Source of the DNA: Rickettsiales bacterium
GTDB lineage: Bacteria > Pseudomonadota > Alphaproteobacteria > Rickettsiales > Midichloriaceae
Length of the DNA stretch: 64,000 nt
Assembly (NCBI GenBank): GCA_023263785.1
Contig: JALQUO010000001.1
Coordinates: 277,693 to 341,692, forward strand
Reading direction: 5' to 3'
A program made the translations under genes and the position numbers. This document shows positions 53,552 to 63,073 of the stretch, piece by piece; the first letter of the stretch is position 1, and every line of letters begins with the position of its first letter. The notes under the pieces are model-generated. The model saw only the letters and a list, made by a program, of their open reading frames with translations, was not told the DNA's origin and searched no databases.

Positions 53552-56500
53552 AGAAGAAGGCGTCAGCTGTTTTTTCAAGTAGGCTATTCTGAGTTAGTCT
53601 CTTGTCAAGGTGTTGGAAGTCTACTGTATCAATGTTTTGATCTTGAGAAGAACAACTGTAAACGTATAGATCTTCTTTGCCGATCTTATGTTTTTGTATG
53701 CACTGAGCGCAGATCTCTTTCATCATGCATTGCATTGGTGAGTTTACTGATGCAACTCCAGAACATTTGAATTTCTTTGATTTTTTTCTCATTTCAGCGA
53801 CAGCTGCCATTAATTTGTCTGAGCCAATTACAATCATTCTTTTGACATCAGAAAGTTCTATTTGTCCTTCATATGAGTTTATTGCTTCAACCATGTTTCC
53901 ATGAAATGCTGTGTCAGATGGTCTTGAGGTTTCAAATAGTCCCTCATCGCAACACCAAACAACTGAATCTGCAGCTTCTTCTATTTCCTTGACCTTAAAT
54001 CTGTCTATAAGGTTTTTATAACCAGCAAAGTATAGGGCCTTACAGCCTTGCTTTCTCATCTCTTTGCCTATTGACATCAACACAGCATTTCCAAGCCCCC
54101 CTCCGATTAACATAACAGTCTCATTGTGTGGAATCTCAGTTGGCATACCTGTAGGACCCATTAAAACAACTTTTTCACCAGGGATGAGATTATTGCAGAG
54201 CTTTGAAGAGAGTCCCATCTCAAGAACTATGAGTGAGATGCAATCATCCTTTACCTCAGCACCTGTCAAGGCAATTCCTTCCATCGGAAACTTATAACCT
54301 TTAATGTTCTTTGTGTTGACTTCATACTTTTGTAATCTGAAGAACTGCCCAGGTTTAAAATTAGCTGCTGCCATTGGAGCCCTCACAACTACTTCTATGA
54401 CATTAGGTGTTAATCTTATAACTTCTTTTGCATTACACGACATAAGATCATCAAGTTTGACCTTTGCCGGTGTAACATTTTGAATCTGCTGCAAAATTCT
54501 CTTGTAGCCATCCTTTGCACTTGCCATAGCTTTTACGACGCTTCCATTGTATTTTTGGTCTGCATCTCCAAAGTAGCTAACTTTTGAGCTCTGAAGGAGT
54601 CTTGAGTCTTCTCTGGCAAGCATTGTGTTTGGTTTTGTACCAGTAGCTATTATCACTGCTTTTGCAGGCACAACAGTATCTTTTCCATCTATTTTAAATA
54701 GGACCTCTTTACAATGACCGAATTCATCATCTATGATTTCTAGGGGCACAGCATTCTCAACGAATCTTATGCCTTCTTCAAAGGCTTTAGAAAGCTCCTC
54801 ATGATTGATTTTATATGCTGGAGAGTCTTGAAGTCTTTTTCTATAAAATATTGTTACTCCACCCCATTTCTCTAGCAATTTCTGAACCTTCTTTGGATGT
54901 TTTTTGAGTTGCCTTGCATGAGCTATGAATTCTCTTGCAATTGCTTTATCTTCATCATTGAGAGTTGCTATGAACTTCTCTCCTAGGACACCATATTGAT
55001 GTAAGAATTTTCTGATCTGAACTAGGTAGTACTGTAATGCTTCTGTTGCACTATCTATAGCAGTTAAGCCAGCCCCTATGACAACTATTGGCATTCTGAG
55101 CTGGAATGGGACTATTGACCTAATTCTGAAGGCTCCACCTGACTGCAAGGACATTAAGAAGTCAGAGGACATCCTAACTCCTTTTGTGAGGCAATTTTTG
55201 ATATTTGGTATGTTTGGACTCCCTGCACCAACTGAGAGAGCTATATGATCAAACTTGTTATAGAAGTCATAGGTAAGATTACTACCAAACCTAACTCCAT
55301 CATACATTATGAAGTTCTCTCTTCTTAGCAACAGTAGTCTTATGACGTCAAGCATGTTTTTATCCCAACGGACTGTTATCCCATATTCCATCACACCACC
55401 AAAACCCTTTGGCTTCCTGCTCTCAAGTCTTTCAAATAGGTTCTTTACATCCTCAATTGGTTTAAAATGCCCTCTGCCATCATCATCCATCGCCCCTGAG
55501 AATGCATTCTGAATTGGCTCCATCTTAAGGCCATCAACTCCAACGACTTGAACCCCAGAGTTTAACAAGTAGTGAGCAAGTGTGAACCCTGCTGGCCCCA
55601 TCCCGACAACTAATACCTTATGGTCTCCAGTTTGTTTTGGTAAAGGGGTTCTGAAGTTCAAAGGATTCCATCTTGTTAGTAGACTATAGATTTCGAATCC
55701 AAATGGTAAATGAAGTACATCCTTTAAGATTTTGCTTTCAACTGATGGAGTATCTACAGGGGTTTGCTTTTGGAAAATACATCCCTTCATACAGTCATTA
55801 CAAATTCTGTGACCTGTCGCTGCAACCATCGGGTTATCAATCACAATCGTAGCAAGAGCACCTATGATATTATGAGATGCTTTGAGGTAATGCATCTCAG
55901 ATATCTTTTGGTTTAGTGGACATCCATGTAGTTTTATTCCGAGAGGATTCTCCTGATAACCATCAGGCTTCTTCATCCCATGAGAGCAACTATCCTTAGC
56001 TCTGTTATGGCAATAAAGGCAATAATTAGACTCATGGAGTGCCTGTACAGGAGTTGTCTCATCATCATTTAGTTCAAAACCATTTCTGTTCCTAAGATGA
56101 TTCTGAGGTATCCCGAGGTATCTGTATTCCGTTGAAATAGTTGATTTAAACTTAACATCAGCTCTAAAAACAAAATACTTATGGTAATAATAATTTCTAT
56201 ATCTGCAGGCAAATGCACGAGAAGGAGTTATGCAACTTGTTGTAAATATTAGTTTACATATTGATGTGCGCTTAATTGTGAGAACTGTATTTACATCATG
56301 AGAAACCCCTAGTAACTCATAGAATCTTAACATTTCAAGTAATGTAGGTACTTTGAAGTTGGTTGATAACATTATCCATGCAAGCATCTCACCATTCCTT
56401 GTGCTGACAACGTCCTCCTGACTGAAGTTTGAATATGACCTAAGATCAGGTACAAGAGCTTCATAATCAAGCTTCATTGGGACTCTGAAGAGAGCACCTC

Positions 56501-57092
56501 CACTATGAAGTTTCTTGCCTTCAAATGAGTTTATAACCCAAAGAGAGTAATTTTCAATGTGAGTTAAAATTTCTTTATGGTAATTAGCCCACTCAACATC
56601 CTGAGATTCAGACTGCTCAAAGACTTTCAGAAATGTATCAGACATATCCATTTCAGCTTCTAACACATCATGTGGATCGCAAGGCAAAATAATCCCATAC
56701 ATCATCAGAGCTGCCTTGATTCCTTTTATGTTTTTCTCTATTTCCTTTAGATCCCTGTCGAGATTCATGACATGTTTCTGTATAAAACCTCTATTGCATC
56801 TATAAATTCCATCTAGTCTGTTGTCTTGATTTTTGTATTCATCAACTGCCTCAGAGATATTAAATAAATCAACTAAGAAATCTTCTAGATGTGGCGCGAG
56901 CTCAAGGATAAGCTTTGACTCATCAAGCTTAAAAAGAGGGTTTTTAGAAAGCCTCGCATCCAGCATCTTGTTACAAAGCTCAGGTGAATATCTTAGGAGT
57001 TTTTCTGTGAAGTAACTGTCAATCTTCTTCAGACCATCAATGGCATAAAGATCTTCAAAGGATAAATCATATTTCAGTTGCAGCTTCGTCAT
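53535..57092 (-). CDS. Large FAD/Fe-S oxidoreductase: unknown N-domain, GltD-like and PyrK-like modules in one chain
   Basis: A 1185-residue protein known in rickettsial genomes as a glutamate-synthase-beta-related oxidoreductase. Residues ~1-340 are an unassigned, mostly helical domain. Residues ~355-445 carry iron-sulfur cysteines (CLYCHNRAKDSC, GCPLNQ, CNDCMKGC). A GltD-type FAD/NAD(P) module follows, with VVGMGPAG near 496-502 and VVIGAGLTAIDSA. From about residue 905 a ferredoxin-reductase module resembles PyrK (NFKPGQFFRLQ, LMGPTGMPTE, LIGGGLGNA), ending in a cysteine cluster (CSGVAS...CMMKEICAQCIQ). GltD-like plus PyrK-like is the composition of NfnAB, so transhydrogenase or electron bifurcation is plausible but unproven. 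Confidence 0.85.
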   Translation of the reverse strand: MTKLQLKYDLSFEDLYAIDGLKKIDSYFTEKLLRYSPELCNKMLDARLSKNPLFKLDESKLILELAPHLEDFLVDLFNISEAVDEYKNQDNRLDGIYRCNRGFIQKHVMNLDRDLKEIEKNIKGIKAALMMYGIILPCDPHDVLEAEMDMSDTFLKVFEQSESQDVEWANYHKEILTHIENYSLWVINSFEGKKLHSGGALFRVPMKLDYEALVPDLRSYSNFSQEDVVSTRNGEMLAWIMLSTNFKVPTLLEMLRFYELLGVSHDVNTVLTIKRTSICKLIFTTSCITPSRAFACRYRNYYYHKYFVFRADVKFKSTISTEYRYLGIPQNHLRNRNGFELNDDETTPVQALHESNYCLYCHNRAKDSCSHGMKKPDGYQENPLGIKLHGCPLNQKISEMHYLKASHNIIGALATIVIDNPMVAATGHRICNDCMKGCIFQKQTPVDTPSVESKILKDVLHLPFGFEIYSLLTRWNPLNFRTPLPKQTGDHKVLVVGMGPAGFTLAHYLLNSGVQVVGVDGLKMEPIQNAFSGAMDDDGRGHFKPIEDVKNLFERLESRKPKGFGGVMEYGITVRWDKNMLDVIRLLLLRRENFIMYDGVRFGSNLTYDFYNKFDHIALSVGAGSPNIPNIKNCLTKGVRMSSDFLMSLQSGGAFRIRSIVPFQLRMPIVVIGAGLTAIDSATEALQYYLVQIRKFLHQYGVLGEKFIATLNDEDKAIAREFIAHARQLKKHPKKVQKLLEKWGGVTIFYRKRLQDSPAYKINHEELSKAFEEGIRFVENAVPLEIIDDEFGHCKEVLFKIDGKDTVVPAKAVIIATGTKPNTMLAREDSRLLQSSKVSYFGDADQKYNGSVVKAMASAKDGYKRILQQIQNVTPAKVKLDDLMSCNAKEVIRLTPNVIEVVVRAPMAAANFKPGQFFRLQKYEVNTKNIKGYKFPMEGIALTGAEVKDDCISLIVLEMGLSSKLCNNLIPGEKVVLMGPTGMPTEIPHNETVMLIGGGLGNAVLMSIGKEMRKQGCKALYFAGYKNLIDRFKVKEIEEAADSVVWCCDEGLFETSRPSDTAFHGNMVEAINSYEGQIELSDVKRMIVIGSDKLMAAVAEMRKKSKKFKCSGVASVNSPMQCMMKEICAQCIQKHKIGKEDLYVYSCSSQDQNIDTVDFQHLDKRLTQNSLLEKTADAFFSKLKV

Positions 57093-57159
57093 CGATTTTC
57101 TTGCTATAAAAGCCTTGTTATTGTAAGTTTATCTGAAGTATACACCAAAAAAGCAATTA

Positions 57160-57927
57160 ATGATGAGTGAAGCAAAAAACAAAATAATAATTCATTCTGA
57201 TTCCGACTTTGCAGGTATGAGAAAGGCGGGGATGCTCGCAGCAAAGGTTTTGAATGCTCTGGATCCATATGTTAAACCAGGAGTTTCAACTGACTACTTA
57301 AATGACCTTTGCCATAAGATGATTTTGGAACATAATGCAATCCCTGCACCTCTCAACTACAAAGACTTCCCTAAGTCAATCTGCACATCTGTAAACCACG
57401 TGGTTTGCCATGGTATTCCGAGCGACAAAAAACTCGCAAATGGAGATATAGTCAATGTTGACGTTACAGTAATAGTTGATGGGTGGCACGGTGACACAAG
57501 CAAAATGTTCCTAGTGGGTGATAAAGTCCCTATAAAAGCTAAGAGGCTTGTACAGATAACCTATGAGGCAATGATGTTAGGGATAGAAAAGGTCAAGCCA
57601 GGGGCAAAGTTCAATGAGATCGGACGAGTAATCCAGGATCATGTTGAAAAGAATGGCTACTCAGTTGTGACTGACTTCTGTGGCCACGGAATAGGTAAGA
57701 CATTTCATTGCGAACCACAGATTCTTCATTACTATGAAAAACACTATGACTTCCCTATGGAAAAGGGTATGTTTTTTACAATAGAGCCAATGGTCAATGC
57801 TGGAAAGCCAGATACGTTGATCTTGAGCGATGGCTGGACTGCTGTCACAAGAGACAGATCCTTATCTGCACAGTTTGAACACACAATAGGTGTAACTGAC
57901 TCAGGATATGAAATTTTCACAAAGTAG
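57160..57927 (+). CDS. map: Methionine aminopeptidase
   Basis: Removes initiator methionine; type I, 255 residues. Metal ligands are visible in NVDVTVIVDGWHGDTSKMF (two aspartates), FCGHGIGKTFH (histidine), FFTIEPMV and AQFEHTIGV (glutamates), with VVCHGIPS the substrate histidine region. A second ATG at 57163 is an equal start candidate. It lies five bases before pepP on the same strand, so two M24 peptidases are cotranscribed; a duplicated-fold pair rather than recent duplicates. Confidence 0.96.
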   Translation: MMSEAKNKIIIHSDSDFAGMRKAGMLAAKVLNALDPYVKPGVSTDYLNDLCHKMILEHNAIPAPLNYKDFPKSICTSVNHVVCHGIPSDKKLANGDIVNVDVTVIVDGWHGDTSKMFLVGDKVPIKAKRLVQITYEAMMLGIEKVKPGAKFNEIGRVIQDHVEKNGYSVVTDFCGHGIGKTFHCEPQILHYYEKHYDFPMEKGMFFTIEPMVNAGKPDTLILSDGWTAVTRDRSLSAQFEHTIGVTDSGYEIFTK

Positions 57928-57932
57928 TTAAA

Positions 57933-59642
57933 ATGGAAAAAATCACTTCTCTAAGAGAAATTATGAAGGAGTATGGCATAGGTGCTTATGTTATACCATC
58001 AACAGATGAATGGAGAAACGAATATACTCCTCTCCACAAAAAAAGACTAGAATGGATCTGTGGGTTTTCAGGATCAAATGGAGTCCTAATTGTGACTGAA
58101 AAGGATTTGATCTTGTTTACAGATGGTAGATATACATTACAGGCAAGAATTGAACTGGGTGATAGTTATACGATCGTTGACATGTATAATCCCTCTGGAT
58201 GTGATGCGATGGCTTATTGCAAGGGACTTATTGTAGGATATGATCCGATGATTCAGACCTTGAGTGAAATTGAATACTATGAGAAGCTTGGAAAGAGGCT
58301 TGGATACTCTATGCAGTCTGTAGAAGATAACCTAGTTGATATATTGATGGGAAATACAAAAAATATCTCCAATGTAAAAACTTTACCTCTTGAGATCACT
58401 GGGATGTCAACTGAAGATAAGATAAAAGCAATTATAGAAAAAATCCCAGCAGAATGTGACTACCTAGTTCTGACATCGCTTGCATCAATCTGTTGGCTCC
58501 TGAACATAAGAGGGAACGATATTCCTTATAACCCGATGGTCTTGTGCTATATGATCCTTGAGATCAAAACAAAAAAGATACATCTATTTGTAAACACAAG
58601 TAAATTACTTAACATTAACGATGTTACCATTTATGATTTAGATTCATTCAAGAATCATGTCAAAGGACTAAAGAGTAGCAAAATAGCATTTGATAAGAAA
58701 AATTCACCTATATGGCTCACACATAACATAGAGAATGGAATTGATGTTGAAGACCCAGCTGTAATGTTAAAGGCTATGAAGAACCCAGTCGAGTTGGAGG
58801 GATTCAGAAAAGCTCACAGATATGATGGAGTTGCTCTTTGTAAGTTTTGGTTTTGGTTCTATGAGAATCTTGAAATTGGTTTTGATGAAGTATCTGCCGC
58901 TGAAAGACTAACAGAATTCAGAAGAGAGAATTTATCGTTTGTTGAGGAAAACTTCAGTACAATATCTGGCTACGGATCAAATGGAGCGATAGTCCACTAC
59001 GGCCCAAAGAAAGGTTTTTGTAAGGCAATTCCTAGCCCAGGAGAAGACCCAATATACCTTGTTGACTCAGGAGGTCATTATGATTGTGCAGGTACTACAG
59101 ATATAACTAGGATGTTTGATTTAGGTGGTGCAACAGATGAGCATAAAACTTGCTATACTGCTGTCTTAAAGGGACACATAGCACTTGCTAATGCTGTCTT
59201 CCCAGAAGGCACAGCTGGGTCTCACTTGGATGCACTCGCTCGATATTACTTATGGCAAATTGGTTTGGATTACTCTCATGGGACAGGGCATGGTGTTGGA
59301 CACTTTCTTTCAGTCCATGAAGGTCCTCAGGGAATTACTAAAAGAAACAATGTACCGCTGCGTGAGAATATGATTGTCTCTATTGAGCCAGGATACTACA
59401 AGGAAGGACATTTCGGAATGAGAATAGAAAACCTATATGCAATTAAGAAATCATCTAAATTCCCTGGATTTCTTGAGTTTGATCTGCTGAGTATGGTTCC
59501 AATTGAAACATCTCTCATAGATTATAATAAAATGACTCAGGATGAGATTACTTGGCTCCAAACACACAATAGAGTAGCTCTCGAGGCAGTAAAGTCAAAA
59601 CTTACACATGAAGAGCTAGAGTTTGTATCCAGTAGATCCTAA
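57933..59642 (+). CDS. pepP: Xaa-Pro aminopeptidase (M24B, aminopeptidase P type)
   Basis: Removes N-terminal residues preceding proline. The 569-residue, three-domain form resembles eukaryotic cytosolic aminopeptidase P: two creatinase-like N-domains (AYVIPSTDEWRNEY, GFSGSNGVLIVT, FTDGRYTLQA) and a C-terminal metallopeptidase domain with LVDSGGHYDCAGTTDITRMF, GTGHGVGHFLSVHEGPQG, SIEPGYYKEGHFGMRIEN. All five metal ligands appear present. The protein-degradation role suits a cell that imports peptides. Confidence 0.94.
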   Translation: MEKITSLREIMKEYGIGAYVIPSTDEWRNEYTPLHKKRLEWICGFSGSNGVLIVTEKDLILFTDGRYTLQARIELGDSYTIVDMYNPSGCDAMAYCKGLIVGYDPMIQTLSEIEYYEKLGKRLGYSMQSVEDNLVDILMGNTKNISNVKTLPLEITGMSTEDKIKAIIEKIPAECDYLVLTSLASICWLLNIRGNDIPYNPMVLCYMILEIKTKKIHLFVNTSKLLNINDVTIYDLDSFKNHVKGLKSSKIAFDKKNSPIWLTHNIENGIDVEDPAVMLKAMKNPVELEGFRKAHRYDGVALCKFWFWFYENLEIGFDEVSAAERLTEFRRENLSFVEENFSTISGYGSNGAIVHYGPKKGFCKAIPSPGEDPIYLVDSGGHYDCAGTTDITRMFDLGGATDEHKTCYTAVLKGHIALANAVFPEGTAGSHLDALARYYLWQIGLDYSHGTGHGVGHFLSVHEGPQGITKRNNVPLRENMIVSIEPGYYKEGHFGMRIENLYAIKKSSKFPGFLEFDLLSMVPIETSLIDYNKMTQDEITWLQTHNRVALEAVKSKLTHEELEFVSSRS

Positions 59643-59643
59643 T

Positions 59644-59659
59644 GTCAAGTAAAATACTT
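59644..59659 (+). repeat. Left copy of a 16-base inverted repeat flanking ychF
   Basis: GTCAAGTAAAATACTT here is the exact reverse complement of 60912-60927. The core AAGTAAAATACTT is itself nearly palindromic and could fold into a short hairpin just after the pepP stop, so it may be a terminator. Confidence 0.6.
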
Positions 59660-59742
59660 TATTTAACATCTGGGCTGGAATACACATTCGACATAAAATC
59701 TGATATCATTTGGCAAACAATAACTTTTAAATAAAAAAGCAC

Positions 59743-60837
59743 ATGGGATTCAGTTGTGGTTTAGTTGGTTTACCTAACGTTGGTAAGTCAACCTTATTCA
59801 ATGCATTGACAAGTAGCAGCAATGCATCAGCTGCAAATTACCCTTTTTGTACCATTGATCCAAATTTTGGAAGTGTAGCAGTACCTGATAAACGTCTTGA
59901 TGAACTCGCGAAGATAGCTGGATCAGAGAGAATCATACCAAACAGAATGGAGTTTGTTGACATTGCAGGGTTAATAGAAGGAGCAAGCAAGGGAGAAGGA
60001 TTAGGGAATCAATTCCTTGGACATATAATGGCTGTAGATGCAATCGCATACATCCTGAGATGTTTTGATGATGAAGATATAATTCATGTCAGAAACCAAG
60101 TAAATCCCCTTGCTGATGCAGAGATCCTTGAGCTTGAGCTGATCTTAGCTGACATGCAGAGCTTACAAAAGCGTATAGTTAGCATTGAGAAAAAAGCCAG
60201 GCAGGATAAGGAACTCAATGCTCAAATGGAGTTGATGCAATTTGTTCTTAAGACTCTAGAGGATGGAAAACCTGCAACCACCTGTATGAATCCTGAGAAT
60301 ATGTTAGAGGTCAAGAAACTTCAACTCCTAACAGGTAAGCCATCATTTTTCATATGCAATGTAAAAGATAGTGATATTCTTACTGGGAACAGTTATACAG
60401 AGCAAGTTATGCAGTTCGCAAAGGAACATGCTAAAGAAGCTATTATAATCTCTGCAAAAATTGAATCTGAAATAGCATGTATTGAAGATGAAGCTGAACG
60501 TGATGAGTTTCTATCAATGTTGGGAATGAAAGAAACTGGTTTAGATAATGTCATAAGGGCTGGCTACAAGATGCTGGACCTACTGACTTTCTTTACTGTT
60601 GGACCAAAAGAAGCAAGGGCATGGAACGTGAGAAAAGGTGCATGTGCACCAGAAGCAGCTGGTAAGATCCACTCAGACTTTGAACGAGGTTTCATTTGTG
60701 CTGACGTCATAAGCTTCGAAGATTTTCGAGACTACGGCGGTTGGGTCAAAGCAAAAGAAAATGGAAAAGTTGATGTCCAAGGAAAACAGTATGTCATGAA
60801 AGACGGCGATGTGGTCCTCTTCAAATTCAATGTCTAA
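59743..60837 (+). CDS. ychF: Obg-like ATPase YchF
   Basis: A 364-residue P-loop NTPase of the OLA1/YchF group, which prefers ATP and binds ribosomes; implicated in translation start choice and stress response. [14 protein letters not shown] (G1), [10 protein letters not shown] (G2), [20 protein letters not shown] (G3) and the altered G4 region [10 protein letters not shown] fit the family, with the TGS-like C-terminal domain ([20 protein letters not shown]). It is flanked by inverted repeats and is probably transcribed alone. Confidence 0.95.
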   Translation: MGFSCGLVGLPNVGKSTLFNALTSSSNASAANYPFCTIDPNFGSVAVPDKRLDELAKIAGSERIIPNRMEFVDIAGLIEGASKGEGLGNQFLGHIMAVDAIAYILRCFDDEDIIHVRNQVNPLADAEILELELILADMQSLQKRIVSIEKKARQDKELNAQMELMQFVLKTLEDGKPATTCMNPENMLEVKKLQLLTGKPSFFICNVKDSDILTGNSYTEQVMQFAKEHAKEAIIISAKIESEIACIEDEAERDEFLSMLGMKETGLDNVIRAGYKMLDLLTFFTVGPKEARAWNVRKGACAPEAAGKIHSDFERGFICADVISFEDFRDYGGWVKAKENGKVDVQGKQYVMKDGDVVLFKFNV

Positions 60838-60842
60838 ATAAT

Positions 60843-60861
60843 CCTAAGTATTTTACTTAGG
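60843..60861 (+). terminator. Terminator hairpin after ychF
   Basis: CCTAAGTA and TACTTAGG pair perfectly around TTT, six bases after the ychF stop, followed by TATATTTTCTT. The stem is AT-rich but eight base pairs long with a U-rich tail. Confidence 0.6.
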
Positions 60862-60881
60862 TATATTTTCTTAGTTGTGCA

Positions 60882-60897
60882 GGCTCTCAGCTGAGCC
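60882..60897. terminator. Second hairpin between ychF and ygfZ
   Basis: GGCTC and GAGCC pair around TCAGCT, followed by ATTTATTTAAT. It lies between two convergent genes and could act on either transcript. Confidence 0.35.
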
Positions 60898-60911
60898 ATT
60901 TATTTAATCAT

Positions 60912-60927
60912 AAGTATTTTACTTGAC
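60912..60927 (+). repeat. Right copy of the 16-base inverted repeat flanking ychF
   Basis: AAGTATTTTACTTGAC, the reverse complement of 59644-59659. The AAGTATTTTACTT core also occurs at 60846-60858 inside the ychF terminator, so the element is present three times within 1.3 kb. Confidence 0.6.
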
Positions 60928-60961
60928 TTTAGAAAATCAAGCTTTCAGAGTGCTCAATAAT

Positions 60962-61669
60962 TTATTTCTCTGGATCAAATGACATTAAAGCTAGTGCCTT
61001 ACCAACGCCATATCTCCTGAGGATGACTCCGATTTTTCTATCACCATCGTATATCTCATCACCGCTCGAGAAATCACCTTCGATGGCATAGACTTTTTTC
61101 CTTATGACTCCACGGAAATGGGTTCTTGTTATTACTTCCTGTCCGATGTAGCATCCTTTATCAAAACTAATTGAATTAAACTTATCAAAACCAACATCAA
61201 AAGGAAAATATTTACCTGAATCAAAATCAACATAAAGCTGTGGCAGTAGCAACTCATAATGTATATCATTAAAGTCTTTAAAACCATCAGCGAGGTTCTT
61301 GGAGGAATATGATCTAAATCCAAATGCATCATGCCGAGGATCTTTGTATCCCTTATCTATAGATCCATCAGACCAATATACAACAACATTCTCATCAACT
61401 CTGAAATCAACCTTTGCCCCCAATTTATATTTATTTAAAATTTCAATTATGTCATCAATTGCACAAGAGTTGCAATCAAGCATAAAACGCTCATCAGATA
61501 CTTTTTTTACAAATAGGTCATGTAAAAGCTTTCCTTGTGGTGTTAGTATCAAATTATATTGCAAATCGTCAGCAGACATTGCTTTTATGTTATTGGTGAG
61601 AATTTGATGTAAAAAACTAGCACTATCAATTCCATCTACAATCAGTATTTTTCTATCTTTAATTTTCAT
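60962..61669 (-). CDS. ygfZ: Folate-binding Fe-S cluster assembly protein YgfZ
   Basis: A 235-residue GcvT-like protein that helps assemble or repair certain [4Fe-4S] enzymes such as MiaB with tetrahydrofolate. The hallmark motif KGCYIGQEVITRT lies near residue 175, with the expected start ILIVDGIDSASFLHQILTNN. The ATG at 61669 overlaps the TGA of queA (ATGA); upstream ATGs to 61702 lie inside queA. Coupling to a tRNA-modification gene is consistent with a link to Fe-S tRNA enzymes. Confidence 0.9.
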   Translation of the reverse strand: MKIKDRKILIVDGIDSASFLHQILTNNIKAMSADDLQYNLILTPQGKLLHDLFVKKVSDERFMLDCNSCAIDDIIEILNKYKLGAKVDFRVDENVVVYWSDGSIDKGYKDPRHDAFGFRSYSSKNLADGFKDFNDIHYELLLPQLYVDFDSGKYFPFDVGFDKFNSISFDKGCYIGQEVITRTHFRGVIRKKVYAIEGDFSSGDEIYDGDRKIGVILRRYGVGKALALMSFDPEK

Positions 61670-62716
61670 AATTTTTGACATTTTTCTCTCATTAAAAAAC
61701 ATGCATCTCCATAACTAAAAAATCTAAATTTTTTTTCAATTGCACTTCTATATAGTTTTTGCCCAAGCTCAACACTTCCTAAGAATGCACAAACAAGAAT
61801 AAAGAGAGTACTCTTTGGAAGGTGGAAGTTTGTCACGAGGCAATCAACTATCTTGAATTCATATCCCATCGTTATGAATAGATTTGTATGGTTTGAGTGA
61901 GGGAATATTTCTTTTTCTCCACAGAAATTCGCAGCACTCTCAAGTGTTCTTATAGCTGTTGTACCTACAGCAACAATTTTTTTCCATTTGATTTTGCATC
62001 ATTTATTGTATCACATGCAATTTGATCAATGCTATAAAACTCCCTATGCATTTTGTGCTCTGAGATATTCTCTGTCCTCACAGGTAAAAAAGTACCACTC
62101 CCAACATGTAATGTAACATAGACTACTTTTACACCTTTGGATTTTATGAGCTCAAGCAATTCATTCAAGAAGTGTAATCCAGCTGTAGGTGCTGCAACAG
62201 ATCCATTAACTTTTGAGAATACTGTCTGATATAAAGTTTTATCATTCTCATCTGCAGGGCGCTTTATATAGGGGGGAAGGGGCATACTGCCAACAATATC
62301 TAGCTCTTTGTAGAACTCATCTGCTGACAAATTGAACTCAATTACATCCATATTATTGTCATTGAATTTCTCAACAACCTTACCGTAAAGGGTTTCTGAA
62401 AACTTCACCTCAGATCCAAGTAAGAGTTTTTTCTCGGCTTACTTAGAACTTCCCAAGTTTCATTTTCCAAACCATTAATCCTATTTGTAAGATTTATTCG
62501 GATTCTCTCATTGTTTATTTCTCCATAGAGGCAAGAAGGTATAACGCGGCTATCATTGAGTACTAAAACATCTCCAGCTTGAAGGATTTTATGAATGTCT
62601 TCAAATACAATTTCTTGTGGCTCATTACTCCAACACATCAGACGCGCTTTACCCCTCTCGTGAGGGTATTCAGCTATCAACTCATTAGGTAATTCAAAAT
62701 CAAAATCCTTCAACAT
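61666..62716 (-). pseudogene. queA: S-adenosylmethionine:tRNA ribosyltransferase-isomerase QueA, two frame breaks
   Basis: Makes epoxyqueuosine in tRNA. Three frames cover the protein: 62716-62405 (DFELPNELIAEYPHERGKARL, VLVLNDSRVIPSCLYG), 62408-61965 (KFSETLYGK, SVAAPTAGLHF, LHVGSGTFLPVR) and the rest to 61666 (GTTAIRTLESAA, LVTNFHLPKSTLF). The first break is at six A (coding strand, near 62427-62432), the second at seven A (near 61977-61983). One added A at each gives exactly 350 residues with every motif in place. It could be a pseudogene, a gene rescued by slippage on A runs, or sequencing error. Confidence 0.9.
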
Positions 62717-62811
62717 TTATACTAAGATCCATTATTCAGTTGCAGATTATTGTAAATAACAATATAATTTTAGGTTTAGATGAAACAATATATATCATAA
62801 GCAAAAAAAAC

Positions 62812-63066
62812 ATGTCAGAGCTACCAAAAGTTTTCAAAAAAGGATCTATGAGGTTTGATGTTGAGAAAGGAAAAACATATCACTGGTGTGCTTGTGGCCT
62901 CAGTGCAAACCAACCATTTTGCGATGGCTCACACAAAGGAACTGAGTTTAGTCCTATGCAGTACACAGCATCAGATGACAAAACAGTTGGCTTCTGTGGT
63001 TGTAAATATAGTAAAAATAAGCCATTGTGTGATGGATCTCACAAGCTTCTAGAAACTAATGACTAA
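62812..63066 (+). CDS. CDGSH iron-sulfur protein, two motifs
   Basis: An 84-residue protein with two tandem mitoNEET-like iron-sulfur sites: [16 protein letters not shown] and [16 protein letters not shown], each with the three-Cys, one-His [2Fe-2S] pattern. The start [11 protein letters not shown] matches the bacterial form; an upstream frame to 62740 adds an unconserved AT-rich stretch. The function is probably redox or Fe-S transfer. It precedes ccoN by seven bases, so it may be cotranscribed with the cbb3 oxidase. Confidence 0.9.
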   Translation: MSELPKVFKKGSMRFDVEKGKTYHWCACGLSANQPFCDGSHKGTEFSPMQYTASDDKTVGFCGCKYSKNKPLCDGSHKLLETND

Positions 63067-63073
63067 AATACAT

